From NCBI GenBank assembly GCA_007922195.1, contig ML682231.1:135606-199605 (forward strand): 64,000 bases of DNA. Direction: 5' to 3'. How positions within the stretch are numbered: the first letter of the stretch is position 1; each line of letters starts with the position of its first letter. Of this stretch, positions 47,401 to 58,435 are shown in pieces. The stretch is from Podocnemis expansa (lineage: Eukaryota > Chordata > Testudines > Podocnemididae). The position numbers were made by a program, and so were the translations under genes. A model generated the notes under the pieces. It was not told the origin of the DNA and searched no databases. It saw nothing but the letters and a program-made list of their open reading frames with translations.

Positions 47401-48370
47401 ACAAGAGAGGACAAGGGCAGTTTTAAGGAAAAGGTTTATTTAACCCAGGGGAATCACAGAGGGGAAAGCAAAATGACTTGGCAAAACAACTCTAAGGGTA
47501 ACAGCTAAAAGATACAATCTTACAATCTCGCTTAACACTTCTAAGGCTTACAAATTACACTAAACAATGTTGCAACTTACAATGGTACTTCTAAAATAAT
47601 TAGAGAAGAGAGACATAATAACCAATATAAGGCAGGGGCAAACAATTGAAGACATGGGAACCTTTTTTAAACAGTGGAAAGAGGGGCAGTAATCTCAGGC
47701 GAAAAGGAAGGGGAGAGGCAAAAGACAAAAATAAAAAACAAGTCTGCTTTTAGGAATGTGGGCTTGGAGGAGCTAAAAGAGCGCGATGGCAAAGCAGCAG
47801 CAAAAAATGAGGTAACTTTATTTTAAAGAAAGCTGGAGGGGCAGACTCTTACCAATACCACCACCAGCAGCAGCAGCATTACAGACAGGAGAGAGAGAGA
47901 GAGAGAGAGAGAGACTCGTTACTTGGCCAGCAGTTTCAATCGTGGTACGCTCGGGGGAGAGCTCGTGAGCGGAGGAGGTCAGCGTCTGGGTGATCAAGGC
48001 CAGGCATGATGTCAGGAACCATCCTGCCTGATCACCCCAAACCCTGAGTTTTTAAACTGTTTGTTCCCGCCAGTTTACTGATTACAGGGAAGGCAGGAAA
48101 CTAAGGTGAGCATGACTCATGCCTTCACCATTTCAAAGATCTTGCAATTAGGCAGTGCCCACCTACGCCAAGCCCTGTAGAGATCAATGGGGTGTCAACG
48201 GCCATCTAGTTGAGTTGAAGGGGCCATCTGCTCCCCTTAATGTACTTCGCATACCTAGCTGATGGCCCGGGACCGGCAGCCATCAAATTAACTTAATGGG
48301 CAATAGACATATGCAAATAAGTTTGCAGGCCTCTGAAATACCTAATATTCTCTCTCCTTTAAAGCCTGTG
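47401..48370. other. Unassigned DNA with a GA microsatellite
   Basis: A (GA)n run lies at about 47889-47916. 48040-48350 resembles part of an interspersed element but no family or ends are recognised. Confidence 0.45.
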
Positions 48371-49525
48371 ATAGATTAATAGATTCAGTGATTTCAAAGC
48401 CAAAAGAGAACATTGTGATTGTTTAGTCTGACTTCCTGAGTCACAGGAGTTCCCTGAATTAGTTCCTGTTTGAACTAGAATATCTTTTAGAAAAACACCC
48501 CATATTTATTTAAAATTTTCTGCTGATGAGGAATTTACTACAGCCCTTGCTGAATTACTCCCATTGCTAAAACAAACAAGGAGTCTTGTGGCATTTAAAG
48601 ACTAACAAATTGATTACATGAGCTTTTGTGCGAGAAAATCCCACTTTGTCAGACGTTTTGAAGATGGGGGAACTTATAGAATAGAAGGAAAATAAATGCA
48701 GAGAAGTGTAAATCATGGGATCAGGTCACACTGTAACAGCAAATCAAATAAGTTGTTAAGATTTAAACACTGGGGGACAGCATACAGCGGAGGATAAGGT
48801 CAAATCATTTGCTGTAATGAGAAAAAAAAATCTCAAGTCCTTACCTAACCTTGAAGAAAACAGTCAAATTTGCAAATGAATTCCAATTCTGTCATTCTGT
48901 AAGTTCCCCCATCTTCAAAGCATCTGTTGAAGTGGGATTTTTTTTCCCATGAATGCTCATGAGATAAATAAATTAGTCTTCAAGTGCCATAGGACTCTGT
49001 AGAGGTTGGGGTTAACCGGTCTGCCTGGAGGGTGCCTCCTATTAGTCTTTCAGGGAATTGCTCTGGTCTCAATCCCCTCCAGGAAGTGGGCCCCTCGTCT
49101 CCTTTGCACGAGAGTCCTCTTTGGGAACCCTTCCGTCCTAGCCCAGAGTCTATCTCCCCAGCCCCTAGATGGGGTAGGCAGTCACAGAGTCTATTGCCTT
49201 GGCCCCTAGGTGGGATGGGCAAGCTCAAAGTCAATAGCCCCACCGCAGGTGTTAGAAGCTGGGCCCCAATGGGGCAAGGACAATGCAGATGCCTTGGAGC
49301 AGTTCAGGCATGGTGGTCAATCACATTGGGTGGTTGGGTAAGGAAAGAGGGTGAGGAGGGGCATGCAGGCCCATGTGCTCCACTGTGTCCCAGCCCAGGG
49401 CCCTACCAGTGACTGCTAGACAAGTCACTGAGCCAGTGGGGCTCCTGCCACAGCACGCTGGCATGACCAGTTGCACGACAACCTGCTCTCCCTGGGCTAC
49501 TTCCTCCCACCCTGGGGTTGGGTAC

Positions 49526-49966
49526 CTAGTTCCACAGTGGGTAGCACTTCTCAGTATCCCCTGGGTAGACAGCCTGTGGGACCTCAACGAAACCCTCTAT
49601 GTCCATGGGTGGTAGGTCTGGGAATTCTTCTGCCTTGTCAGCAAGGGGCAACTCCTCCAGGTTCTGGGGTCCGTATACCACCAGTGGCTCCTCTTCAGCT
49701 GATGGAAGCTCTTCTAGGTTGCAAGAACTGTAGGACTCCAGATCCTCTGCTTCCCCCAGCTCTGGGTTAGCCTCTGTGCAGGGTAGCCACTCACTGGTCC
49801 GGTGGGCTTTGGAGTGCCCTCCCCAGTCTGAAGCCTCAGGGTTCCCATCCCAATCGCTAGGCCCAAGGATGCTGGATGGGCCATAGAGCTGGCTGCCCGG
49901 GGAGGTTGGGGTCAGCCGTCGGGTCTGGGCCCGGCCTCCTCTGTCTCGCTCCCTCGAGGCAGGCAT
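49526..49966 (-). CDS. Uncharacterised acidic open frame inside the inserted element
   Basis: The frame is 146 codons from Met to stop. It is basic near its start (MPASRERDRGGRAQTRR) and strongly acidic afterwards. It has a near-repeated phrase, CNLEELPSAEEEPLVVYG and QNLEELPLADKAEEF. No known domain, signal peptide or membrane segment is visible. It ends soon after a GDTEKCYPLWN stretch. It could be a fragment of a transposon-encoded structural protein or chance in GC-rich DNA; expression is unsupported. Confidence 0.3.
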   Translation of the reverse strand: MPASRERDRGGRAQTRRLTPTSPGSQLYGPSSILGPSDWDGNPEASDWGGHSKAHRTSEWLPCTEANPELGEAEDLESYSSCNLEELPSAEEEPLVVYGPQNLEELPLADKAEEFPDLPPMDIEGFVEVPQAVYPGDTEKCYPLWN

Positions 49967-49980
49967 ATCCTTCCCCTTTG

Positions 49981-50310
49981 TCCCAAAGGGGCAGCCATGT
50001 TAGTCTAGTAAAGCAAGAAAAGCAAGGAGTCTTGTGGCACTTAAAGACTAACAGATTTATTTATCAGATGACCTTTTGTGGAAGAATCTCCCACTTTGTC
50101 AGATGCTTTGAAGAGGGAGAACTTACAGAATTGCTGTTGCAGTATGAGCTGATTTCATGTCTTACGCTCCCCTGCATTTATTTTCATCCAATTCTGTAAG
50201 TTCTTCCTCTTCAAAGTATCTGATGAAGTGGGATATTCTCCCACGAGAGCTCATGCGACAAATAAATCTGTTAGTCTATAAGTGCCACAAGACTCCTTGC
50301 TTTTTTTCCC
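49981..50310. mobile_element. Penelope-like inverted-repeat copy (youngest nested layer)
   Basis: It begins near CAAAGGGGCAGCCATGTTAG and ends TTAGTCTATAAGTGCCACAA with CTCCTTGC. It is flanked by exact TTCCCCTTTG (49971-49980 and 50311-50320), a 10-bp or slightly longer target duplication. The arms are inverted copies of one another and the interior is short. Confidence 0.85.
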
Positions 50311-50990
50311 TTCCCCTTTGGTGGCTCAGCCCCAACTGAGCTCCCAACCTGGGCTTTTCTACTTCCCCTTCCTGCACAGGCCCCATCCCTCTGCTTCTGG
50401 GGCCTAGGTCGTGCAGTTTCCCAGTCTGACCAGGGAGGGTTTTCAGGACCTTCCTTAGGCCCAGGCTAACAGTTGCCACAGCTCCTTGCTAGATGCTCCT
50501 TGTTTATTTTGTTGAACTATGCTAACATGGCTAAACCTTTGGAACTTTCTGTTTGTAACAAATTATGCAACATATCAAATCTAATTTTGTCTAAATTTGT
50601 ATTCTGGTCAATGGATTGTGTTTCATCTTTATTTGTTTGACTGTAGAGCCCTCTATTACTAGATTTCTGTTCCCCAATGTGGATACTTATACACTGTAAT
50701 CAAATCAGTATTTAACCTTTGCTTTGATAAACTAAAAATATTGTGCTCCTAGAGTCTTTCAATGAAGCATGTTTTGCATTTCTTTAATCATTCTTTTGAC
50801 TCTTCTATGAACCCACCCTAATTTATCAACATCTTTCTTGAGCTGTGGGCACCACAACTAGACTCAGTGACCCCGTAGCAGTCACAGCAGTACCAAATAG
50901 AGGCACTATAATTTCACTAATTTCTACTCAATATCCTATTTGTACATCCAAAAGTCACATTGGCCCTTTAGGCATGACCAAGAAAACATT

Positions 50991-51233
50991 CATTCATGGG
51001 CCAGTGGTGTCAATAAAAGGCTGACACACACATGAAATGAAAAACAACTTTTGCTAATGACCTAATTCTCACAATCACAATATAAACAGAGGAGGGGATT
51101 TATTTCTTCTGAAAAATCAATCCTAGTACACAAAGAACAGCACAAATGTAAGAAAAAAATTTCTTCATGTATTTTCTACTTTCGTTTGTATACTGTAAAA
51201 TATTTAGGCTTAGATGGTGTTTTTCCTGAAATA

Positions 51234-51265
<32 letters not shown>

Positions 51266-53459
51266 ACACATAAAAGTGTTTATACACACAGACACACATG
51301 GACACACACAGAACAATTAAATATTTAATGCTGTTCTGGACACTATCAGGTAGGTACAGATTTTAAATACAGGAATTTAAGATTTAACTGGCAAATGGCA
51401 AAACTTATTTTAAGCTTCTCAGAAGATGTCAGATATTAGCAAGCTTTACAGACAGGAAAATAAGGTGATTACTGGGGGCTTCAATACAGCCTAGAGCAGA
51501 ATTAAAAAGTACAATGAATCTGGCTATTACTATCACTTCAGTACTGGGCTATACTGTATTGTATTTTCTCTGGTAGTTAATGAAATTCATTTGAAATGAA
51601 ATTCACACAAAAAGCCTGCAATGTAATAAACTTATTAATGAATGTTAGTCAACCTCTTGAAGAAACAAAAAGGATCTCTGGCAAAGAGGAGGGAATTTAT
51701 TCCACTTATTCAACAATAATGTTATTGTTTTGTAAATGATACGAAGTATTAAAAGGCTTATCGCTTACACACTTCTTTTGTAAAAGATTTGTACATATGA
51801 TTTTTGTAGATGTCTACATCCAATTTGAAGAAGCGGAAACAAGATATTGCTTTTAATCCATGCTAGGATTGTAGCTATAGCAAATAAACAAATACTAAAT
51901 GCTAAATGGTTCATAAACATTAACATTCTCTCATGCCAATAGAGGTTTTATTTATTTAGGCCAATCACCCTTGTTGACTTCAGACCAATGCTCATAAACT
52001 TTTAAGCATGTATCTAGTACTTATCATCATGTACTGTACCAGTAGTCAAGTTGCATGAGCTTCAGCTTGTTTCAGACATGAAACAATTAAGCAAGAAGGC
52101 ACAGTGTGGGGATCTGGGTAAATCTGTTAGTCTTTAAGTGCCCCAGGACTCCTTGTTTGTGGAGATGTGGGTATCTGATAACAGCAGCTTCCTGAACTTG
52201 CTTTATTGCAGTAAAAAGTCTATTTTACATTGTTCACTGGACACTGATGGCATGAGAATATACACAAGAGTTTAATCTCTCTCTATAGAACGTTGAACTC
52301 ATAATGCCTTTTTTGTTTAGGCTATTTTGTAAAGTACAAGTGCACTCTAACACAGTCTAATTGACTGCTGCATATTCCACAGAGGAGATTAATTTACAAA
52401 CATCATATATTTCTGCTAAAACTACGTCTGAGCATTTTGGAATGTCAATAGCATATCTTCCTAGCCATGCAAACACATTTTGATTCACAATATAAAATTT
52501 AATAGTATTTTTAAATCATTGCTGGAGGTGTAGTTATTTAAGCAATAAAACATGATAGGGTGTGGATTATACTCTAATTATTCTACACTACCTGCTTTGT
52601 TAAACATGGGGCTATAGGCCAAGGAATCACAAGACATACTAATTATGAATTATTGTACAGTACCATAATTCACACTTTGCAGTATCTCAATGCAATGAGA
52701 GAAATCTTCTAAACACCTTCTAATCTTGTTTTTTTAATTCACTGTCTAATACTCTTCCAACATTAAAAGCCGTTCATTATTGATACTGGGTTCAATATGA
52801 ATCAAAACATCTATCATATTTGTTGTTTGATATATTCTTTTGGACTGTGTTTACATGCTCTAAGGAGGAACCCCAAAAGCTACATTTCTGATCTCAGATC
52901 CTTAATAATGAAATAAAAAAATTTCTGCACCCAATAGAAACATAGTAACATTTCCATTACCCTATTTTCAATAGCAAAATGATCACATTTGTTTTGTTTC
53001 AATTTCTCCAATGTAACTATAGCAGTGAAATGGCTTATAGTGCTAGGCAAATGTATTTGCATTTCACAGGAGCCATATTAGCATTTTATACAATTCTTCA
53101 AAGATGAAGGGTGTTGCTTAGACCTCGTCTCCTCTCCTTTAATAGACATTGACCACATTTCTAAGACAACTAATGTGGACACAAACTATGCAACGCCATT
53201 CTGAATTACATTCAAGAAATGTACTTACCAGTCTTAAAATTGGCGGTAGGGCTAGAGATTGAGGCATAGGTTATTTGAAGGACATAGAGAGGGGGTGATG
53301 GGGTAGGCCTCTCCCACACTTCTAAAGCCCAGCACAGTCTATGGACAGTGGAAGCCCTGACCCCTAAACTCTTCTGGGCATGCCCCAGATGCTGCCCCAC
53401 TAAAAAAGAGCAGCACAGCTCATTTGGGGCTGACCAGTGAGGAGGAAGGACACCAGCTG
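50991..53459. other. Mostly unassigned AT-rich DNA
   Basis: A (GT)n run then GCGCGCGCACAC lies at 51236-51270, followed by CA-rich text. A Penelope tail fragment, CTGTTAGTCTTTAAGTGCCC, is at about 52124-52160. A minus-strand CTG|GTAAGT donor-like word is at about 53222-53232 without a supporting acceptor. Confidence 0.45.
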
Positions 53460-53990
53460 GAGGCTCTTGACCCCAGGAGCTGCTTCAGCCCCAACCTGTG
53501 AGCAGGAATGACCCCAGAGGTCTCACTGAGGAGCAGTTGCAACCAGGTAACTACTTGGAGACAGCGGCAAGGAACCTGTGGCTGCCAGAGAGCTGTAAGA
53601 GGACTGCCCTAACAAGCTGTGTAGGAAGTAGCCCTGGGTGTCTGGCAGGCAGGACCAAGAGTGGTATAAGAAATGAGTGTGTTTCAGCCTGGATCCCTGC
53701 TGACATAGTGCTACCCACCTCTCTGGCATTTATAGGGTCCTGGGCTGGGGCTCATGAAGTGGGAGGGCCTGAGCCTCCTATCCAGACGCTGTGTCCTCTA
53801 CAGATAGCCCTATTTCCCCATTGACTGTGAGGCCACCAGGCCATGCTGCCTTGACCCAAGGGCCTCCTGCTGACTCTGGCCATTAGGCTATGCTGTCCTG
53901 ACCCAAGTGGTATGTAATGACCCCATTACTGACTTTGCTATTGACTCTGTGGCCACTAGACAGTACTGCTTTGATACAGGGAGTTGAAAA
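53460..53990. repeat. Unclassified repeat with degenerate tandem units
   Basis: Units of about 50-65 bases sharing GGCCATTAGGCTATGCTG / GGCCACCAGGCCATGCTG and CTTGACCCAAGG-type words occur at about 53826, 53878 and 53945. The text TCCTGGGCTGGGGCTCATGA upstream resembles a repeat I associate with turtles. Confidence 0.5.
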
Positions 53991-54104
53991 GTGATCACGG
54001 CAGCACCCTCCATGTTTATGACCCTTGTACTTTCCCCACAAGGGGATGCTAGGGAGGGCTTACCCCACAACAAGGGACAATAGGTTTTAGTAATCTGATT
54101 ATGA

Positions 54105-54245
54105 ACCCAGAAGTCATGAAATTGCATTCTAATCCTGCCTTTGTCACAATTGCTCTGTGGTTGCAAGTCATTGTCACATCCTCTCTCAGACAGCTATATT
54201 CTCAGTTTGTGTAAATAGGCCCTGTTAAGTATTATAACACAACAG
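54105..54245 (+). repeat. MIR/CORE-SINE-like fragment
   Basis: The order GCATTCTAATCCTGCCTTTG, then GCTCTGTGGTTGCAAGTCA, then TCAGTTTGTGTAAATAGG matches the layout of the MIR core and 3' region (AATCCCGGCTCTGCC, GGGCAAGTCACTT, CTCAGTTTCCTCATCTGTAA). It is diverged, as expected for an ancient amniote SINE. Confidence 0.55.
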
Positions 54246-54999
54246 GTTTAAGGGACAACTGTAGTCCCTAGTCTTCCTTGAATATCCTGAAATTTTTAAT
54301 CTCTAGTATTACAGGAGATTTAGTTTTGCCTAGTGTGAAAGTCAGTTGAATGGCAGGATGGGGTGGATGAGTACAATTTTAAGAATGCCTTCTCTCCCAT
54401 CTGACTCCTCACACATTAAAGGAACAAACACAAAAACAAACATGCAATTGCATCTTGTCATCTCAATTAATCTGAAATTTCTGTCAGAAGGAGAGAAAAG
54501 CATTCCCCCTTACAGTGCTTTTCAAAACACCTCTAGCCAATTTTTAACTTCTTTTAAATGTTAAAATGTTAGTTTAATACATATCTTAAAAATATATAGT
54601 CCTTCCCCTTGTCTCCTTCACAGGGCTGAGAGAGGCAAAGCAACAGGAAAAGTGCATACATTAGCTCTTGATAGGCCAAGGACATAAAGCAAGCAGCCCT
54701 GGACAAAATATCTTTTTGTATATATGTGGGTTGAAATATAAATTATGATTTTGTAATGACCAAGTAATATTTCCGAGAGTGCCATACAGCATCTAACTAA
54801 TTTCCAGTATTATGTTATTCTAATTTTAATTATCACTCCTTGGCAAACTCACGTTCTCCAAGCACAGTTCTCCAATTTCTGAGACCATTTTGTTATATAA
54901 AAATTTCAAGGTATAAATGAATCATGCATTGTACACTACAGGAATATAATTCTTTGACACACTCATTGTCATTGGTTTGTATCTGTAAATCACATTTGT
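54246..54999. other. Unassigned AT-rich DNA
   Basis: No feature recognised. Confidence 0.4.
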
Positions 55000-55926
55000 G
55001 CTTTCATACCTAGTTACTGTTATGCATCTGTCCACTGACAACTGGCCTTCTATATAATCAGCTGTGAATTTTAAACCAGACTTACAGTTTAAACGAGCAC
55101 CTCATTATTTCATGTAACTCAGGATGAAATCCCTTTTAAGATAAAATTCAAAGAATTCACAACCCACTCAGTTAGAAACATAAGAGTGTAATAAAGAAGC
55201 AGAAAGCTCTTTAATTCTTGAATGTGAACAGCACTAACCATCACTGGCAAATGACCATTTTGCAAGGGTCTCAAGATCTGGCTGATTGACATTACTTGTG
55301 CTAGTACACCAGCACAGTGTTGAAACTTTACGTACATTATTAAGGATAAACCATGAATAAACAAACAAACCAGTACTGTATTTATTACCTGTATTATGAA
55401 GAAAGAAAAGCACCAATTGCAGAAAGTTGTAAAATACCAGTACCAAACATGTAAATAATTATCATGTTTGCAATTTCAATAAAACACAGACATCTACAAA
55501 GAAATATCATATATGTATATATGTAATATAATAAAACCATTCATTGAGATACAAGAAACATTATTGTACTATATAAAACAACTGTACAGTGTGCACAGAA
55601 ACTTTCCCAGTCTCTCCAAACTTTGCTAATTCTCCCTGTCTTCACTCACTTAACACAAAATTTATTCATAGTCCATGGGAGAGCAGTAGGTAACTATCTC
55701 GTAATTTTAAGCTATGCATTTATAGTGTAGTTTGTCTCCATATATAAAAAAAGAAATAACAGAAACACCCATACACACACACACACACACACAACATATA
55801 TGTAATTCCTGCTTCCTGTGCTCTTGTAGAAAATCCTGCTTGCATCGCAGGGGCAGAAACCTGCTGACTGTGCAGACTAAAATAATTAGATACTTTCCCT
55901 TCTAATGCTACACAAACAAATGGAGA
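55000..55926 (-). other. Probable 3' UTR and downstream flank of the 56-kb exon
   Basis: AT-rich, repeat-poor DNA immediately 3' of the stop codon on the minus strand. Candidate minus-strand AATAAA signals are at 55671-55676 and 55381-55386. A (CA)n tract lies near 55771-55790 and an AT-rich tract near 55505-55530. The extent is inferred. Confidence 0.45.
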
Positions 55927-56160
55927 TCACATAGTAGAATCCCAGATCCCTGAAGACAGTCTGTTGCAAGGGGTATCTTCTGCCTTCTTCAGCAGAGTTG
56001 GCTTTTTATAGGGAGGTGGGGGAGGAGCTGTGATTCTTTGCTCTGTGTTTTGCAGAATTTTCTGCCACTCAACTCCCTCTTCACAGAGCTTTCGCCGCCA
56101 GTCCAGGAGTTCTTGCAGTGCAGCGCTCTCGTTCTCTGAAAGCCTGAGCTGATGGATAAC
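55927..56160 (-). CDS. Terminal coding exon of an unidentified host gene
   Basis: On the minus strand a pyrimidine-rich tract ending TTCTCACTGACAG lies directly before 56160, an excellent splice acceptor. The following frame is open for 77 codons and stops at TGA (55927-55929). It starts [12 protein letters not shown], continues [19 protein letters not shown], then a proline run [11 protein letters not shown], and ends in GIWDSTM. The first half looks like an amphipathic helix or coiled coil with regular Leu and charged residues; the second is a Pro-rich, basic tail. No upstream exon was found in the window, so introns are long or the rest lies beyond 64000. I do not recognise the gene; a cytoskeletal or scaffold protein C-terminus is only a guess. 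The translation assumes phase 0 at the acceptor. No ATG is needed, so a start-to-stop ORF search would miss this frame. Confidence 0.7.
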   Translation of the reverse strand, partial: VIHQLRLSENESAALQELLDWRRKLCEEGVEWQKILQNTEQRITAPPPPPYKKPTLLKKAEDTPCNRLSSGIWDSTM

Positions 56161-56195
56161 CTGTCAGTGAGAAGGGAAAGAAAAGAGGAACACAT
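56131..56195 (-). promoter_or_regulatory. Splice acceptor of the terminal exon
   Basis: On the minus strand TTCCTCTTTTCTTTCCC is followed by TTCTCACTGACAG and then the exon. The long polypyrimidine tract and CAG are strong; a branch point is not assigned. Confidence 0.65.
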
Positions 56196-56944
56196 ATACT
56201 GCTAATTATACTGATAATGTAAAATCAATAAAATCATACACTAGATGTTTTTCAGTGCAGGAGCACTTGGCTGGCTGTTAGATCCACAAATTGATTTAAG
56301 TGCCTAACTATTTGCCACTTGAGACATTTCAGTCCAACACAGATGCTACTGAGATCCTCAAAACCTTCACTCAGACCTAACCTTGGACATGCCCAAATTT
56401 CTGCCAGAGCACACACCTAAGCCCAGCAAAATTCACAAATTAATGACTCCTTGCTTATCTTGCTTGCAAGACCTGATCAAGTAGGCATGTTCTGACTGAG
56501 CACCTTGAATCTGGAGAAAAGTTGTTAATAGTACCAGTGTTCTTCCCATGCCCCTTATGCTCAAAGGCTAGTTGTTAGAGCATCAATCCATGTTCAAATC
56601 CTCATGTTGCCTGATTTGGAGCAGGGACTGAACCCAGGTCTCTCATATGCCAGGAGGGTGCTATGGATGTTTTCGGTTGGGACTCCCTCACTATCTCTTA
56701 TTAAAGCTGTTTCACAGCTCCCAGTTTGGGTAAAATATGTGAATAGACATTGGACCAGACAGAAAAAATGAAGCTGGAGTTACCACAGCTTAGAGTGGAG
56801 TTACCACAGGTTTACATCAGTGGAAGAAAGAAGGAGAATCAAGTCTCATGTGTTTTGTTGCTCTGTAAAGCACTTCTGCACACCCATGGTGTGGCACAAA
56901 CAACAATTACTTTAAAAGCATAACCCTGAACTGGACTTATAATT
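56161..56944. other. Probable intron with tRNA-like SINE fragment
   Basis: On the minus strand about 56680-56565 reads GCACCCTCCTGG and GAGACCTGGGTTCAGTCCC, a B box and spacing like a tRNA-derived (MIR-type) SINE. The remaining sequence is unassigned. Confidence 0.45.
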
Positions 56945-57085
56945 GATATTTTTGTATTGAATAACGTCCAGATTGGATTTTCTCTGATGAAAGCTTATGC
57001 AATAAATGAATTTGTTAGTCTTTAAGCGCCACAGGACTCCTTGTTTGTTTTGCTGAACTAGACAAAGAGGACTACACCTCTGCTG
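56945..57085 (+). mobile_element. Penelope-like element tail
   Basis: GATTTTCTCTGATGAAAGCT, then AATAAATGAATTTGTTAGTC, then CCACAGGACTCCTTGTTTGT and GCTGAACTAGACAAAGAGGA. It is a single 3' tail without the inverted partner. Confidence 0.75.
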
Positions 57086-57805
57086 TGAGGTAACTACTTC
57101 CTGTGTGTAATTAGCAAAAATTAATAGAATCTGTACAGTGGGAAGGGATTAAAATTTATCCGTATATGCTAGTAGGAATGGGAACTCTGAAACAGCTCAA
57201 AATGAATGACTTCAGTCTTTCTACATCTGAATAGCTGTCTAACACTCTCATTTCTTTGTAACCAAATGAATATCAGAAAGCACAGAACATTTGCTATATG
57301 TAAAGTAAACAGTTCTCAGAAGTTTTGATGTGTGGAACAGCAAGAGTCCCTCCTTCAACTCCTCCCCCTGCAACACTTTTAGGCTTAAACAAAGTGACAT
57401 TTCAGAGCATAACTTATCTAGTTCATTGATACCTAGAAGCAATCTTTCACACTGATGAATTCTGGATGCTGAAGTTTTGTGCATTTGTTGTTTACACCCC
57501 ACTGATGTTGTATATTGAGCCTGCAAAAATCGCATGAGTCAGTATTCATTGGATTAGATTCAGGTAGCATCAAATATTCCCAGTCATTGTGGGTACACCA
57601 GTGCCCCATCCTGATGAGAATCAACTGACCTGTGTATGTGTGGAAAATAGCAGGTCTCTCTTTTCTCCAAATGGCAAAACATATTGGGTTCGGACAAATT
57701 CAGCCTACTGCAAATAACATGCCACTCTATATAAAATCAGTGGAATTGCACCCACTTAAACCAAGGGCACTTTGATAAGTAGGAAATGTACTAAGATGAT
57801 GAAGT
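57086..57805. other. Unassigned (probable intron)
   Basis: Minus-strand frames at 57535-57248 and 57624-57433 show no motif. Confidence 0.4.
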
Positions 57806-58435
57806 TCCAAAGGGGCAGCCGTGTTAGGCTAGCTCAGATATAACAAACAAGGATGCCTGTGGCACTTAAAGACTAACAAACTGATTTATTGCATGAGCTT
57901 TCATGGGGGAAAATCCCACTTTTATTTCCTTTCATTCTGTAAGTTCCCTTATCTTCAAAGTGGCTGACTAAGTGGGATCTTCTCCCATAAAAGCTCATGC
58001 AATAAATAAATTTGTTAGTCTTTAAGGCTATGTCTACACTAGCAAATTAGTCCAGCTTAAGAAGGCTTAATCCAGACTGATTTGGTCACTGTCCACCCTA
58101 GGTTTTGCCTAGTTCAAACTAAAAAATTAGGTAAGTTCAATGGCTAGTTTGAACTTAGAGCTTAGTTCAAACTAGCTTGATGTGGTCGTGCTAGTTTGAA
58201 CTAAATAAGTTCAAACTAAATGGTTAGTTCAAACTAACCATGGTTTTTAGTTCTAATTAACTTTTAGTTTGAACTAGCCATGCTTTTTTAGTCTGAACTA
58301 AAGTGTTAGTTCGATCTAAAATGCCATGGTTAATTTGAACTAATCAGGCACTGCTTAGTTCGGACTATGCAAGCTAGAACAAAACTTTTATATGTAGACA
58401 CAGCCTAAGTGCCACAGGACTCCTTGTTGTTTTAA
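57806..58435. mobile_element. Penelope-like inverted-repeat copy split by a MITE
   Basis: It begins CCAAAGGGGCAGCCGTGTTA and the inverted tails follow: GGCACTTAAAGACTAACAAA on the left, and AATTTGTTAGTCTTTAAG on the right. The right tail breaks at 58025 and resumes at 58406 with TAAGTGCCACAGGACTCC. AAGATG words flank the copy (57796 region and 58433 region) but the duplication is imperfect. Confidence 0.8.
58026..58405. mobile_element. Harbinger-type MITE nested in the Penelope copy
   Basis: It starts GGCTATGTCTACACTAG and ends ATGTAGACACAGCC, flanked by exact TAA (58023-58025 and 58406-58408), the expected PIF/Harbinger duplication. The interior carries many TAGTTCAAACTA dyads. It is 380 bp. 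Confidence 0.9.

Larger units (their letters stand above)
48998..50495 (-). mobile_element. Unclassified inserted element with acidic ORF
   Basis: It sits inside the Penelope copy with CTC at both junctions. About 1.16 kb remains when the nested Penelope copy (49981-50310) is removed. It begins TGTAGAGGTTGGGG and ends near TTGCTAGATG. The composition is GC-rich. The text resembles a repeat I associate with turtle genomes, but I cannot name its class. Confidence 0.5.
48577..50545. mobile_element. Penelope-like inverted-repeat copy split by another element
   Basis: The left piece (48577-48997) has both inverted tails: GGAGTCTTGTGGCATTTAAA on the left, and TTAGTCTTCAAGTGCCATAG on the right. It breaks off at GGACTC (48992-48997) and resumes at CTCCTTGTTTATTTTGTTGA (50496), reaching CTATGCTAACATGGCTAAAC. 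The shared CTC is a 3-bp duplication made by the inserted element. Confidence 0.75.
48371..50990 (-). mobile_element. CR1 LINE fragment split by nested insertions
   Basis: The left part (48371-48576) reads as CR1 3' region (GATTCAGTGATTTCAAAGCC onward). It resumes at about 50550 (GTATTCTGGTCAATGGATTG, then CACAACTAGACTCAGTGACC) and ends near 50990. The two parts are consecutive in CR1 order, with about 1.97 kb of other elements between. It is the oldest layer of a four-layer stack. Confidence 0.7.

Noticed and set aside
47116..47508. Arg/Gly/Glu-rich frames and their Pro-rich antisense partners
   Set aside because: They follow a degenerate GC-rich tandem repeat on both strands; no start context or conservation visible.
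53212..53400. Possible minus-strand exon ending at CTG|GTAAGT
   Set aside because: The donor-like word is good but no acceptor or conserved text was found upstream, and the next segment is repeat-like.
55989..56195. 68-codon ATG-initiated minus-strand frame over the exon
   Set aside because: It is in a different frame from the spliced exon, starts inside the polypyrimidine tract and lacks the helix/Pro-rich pattern.
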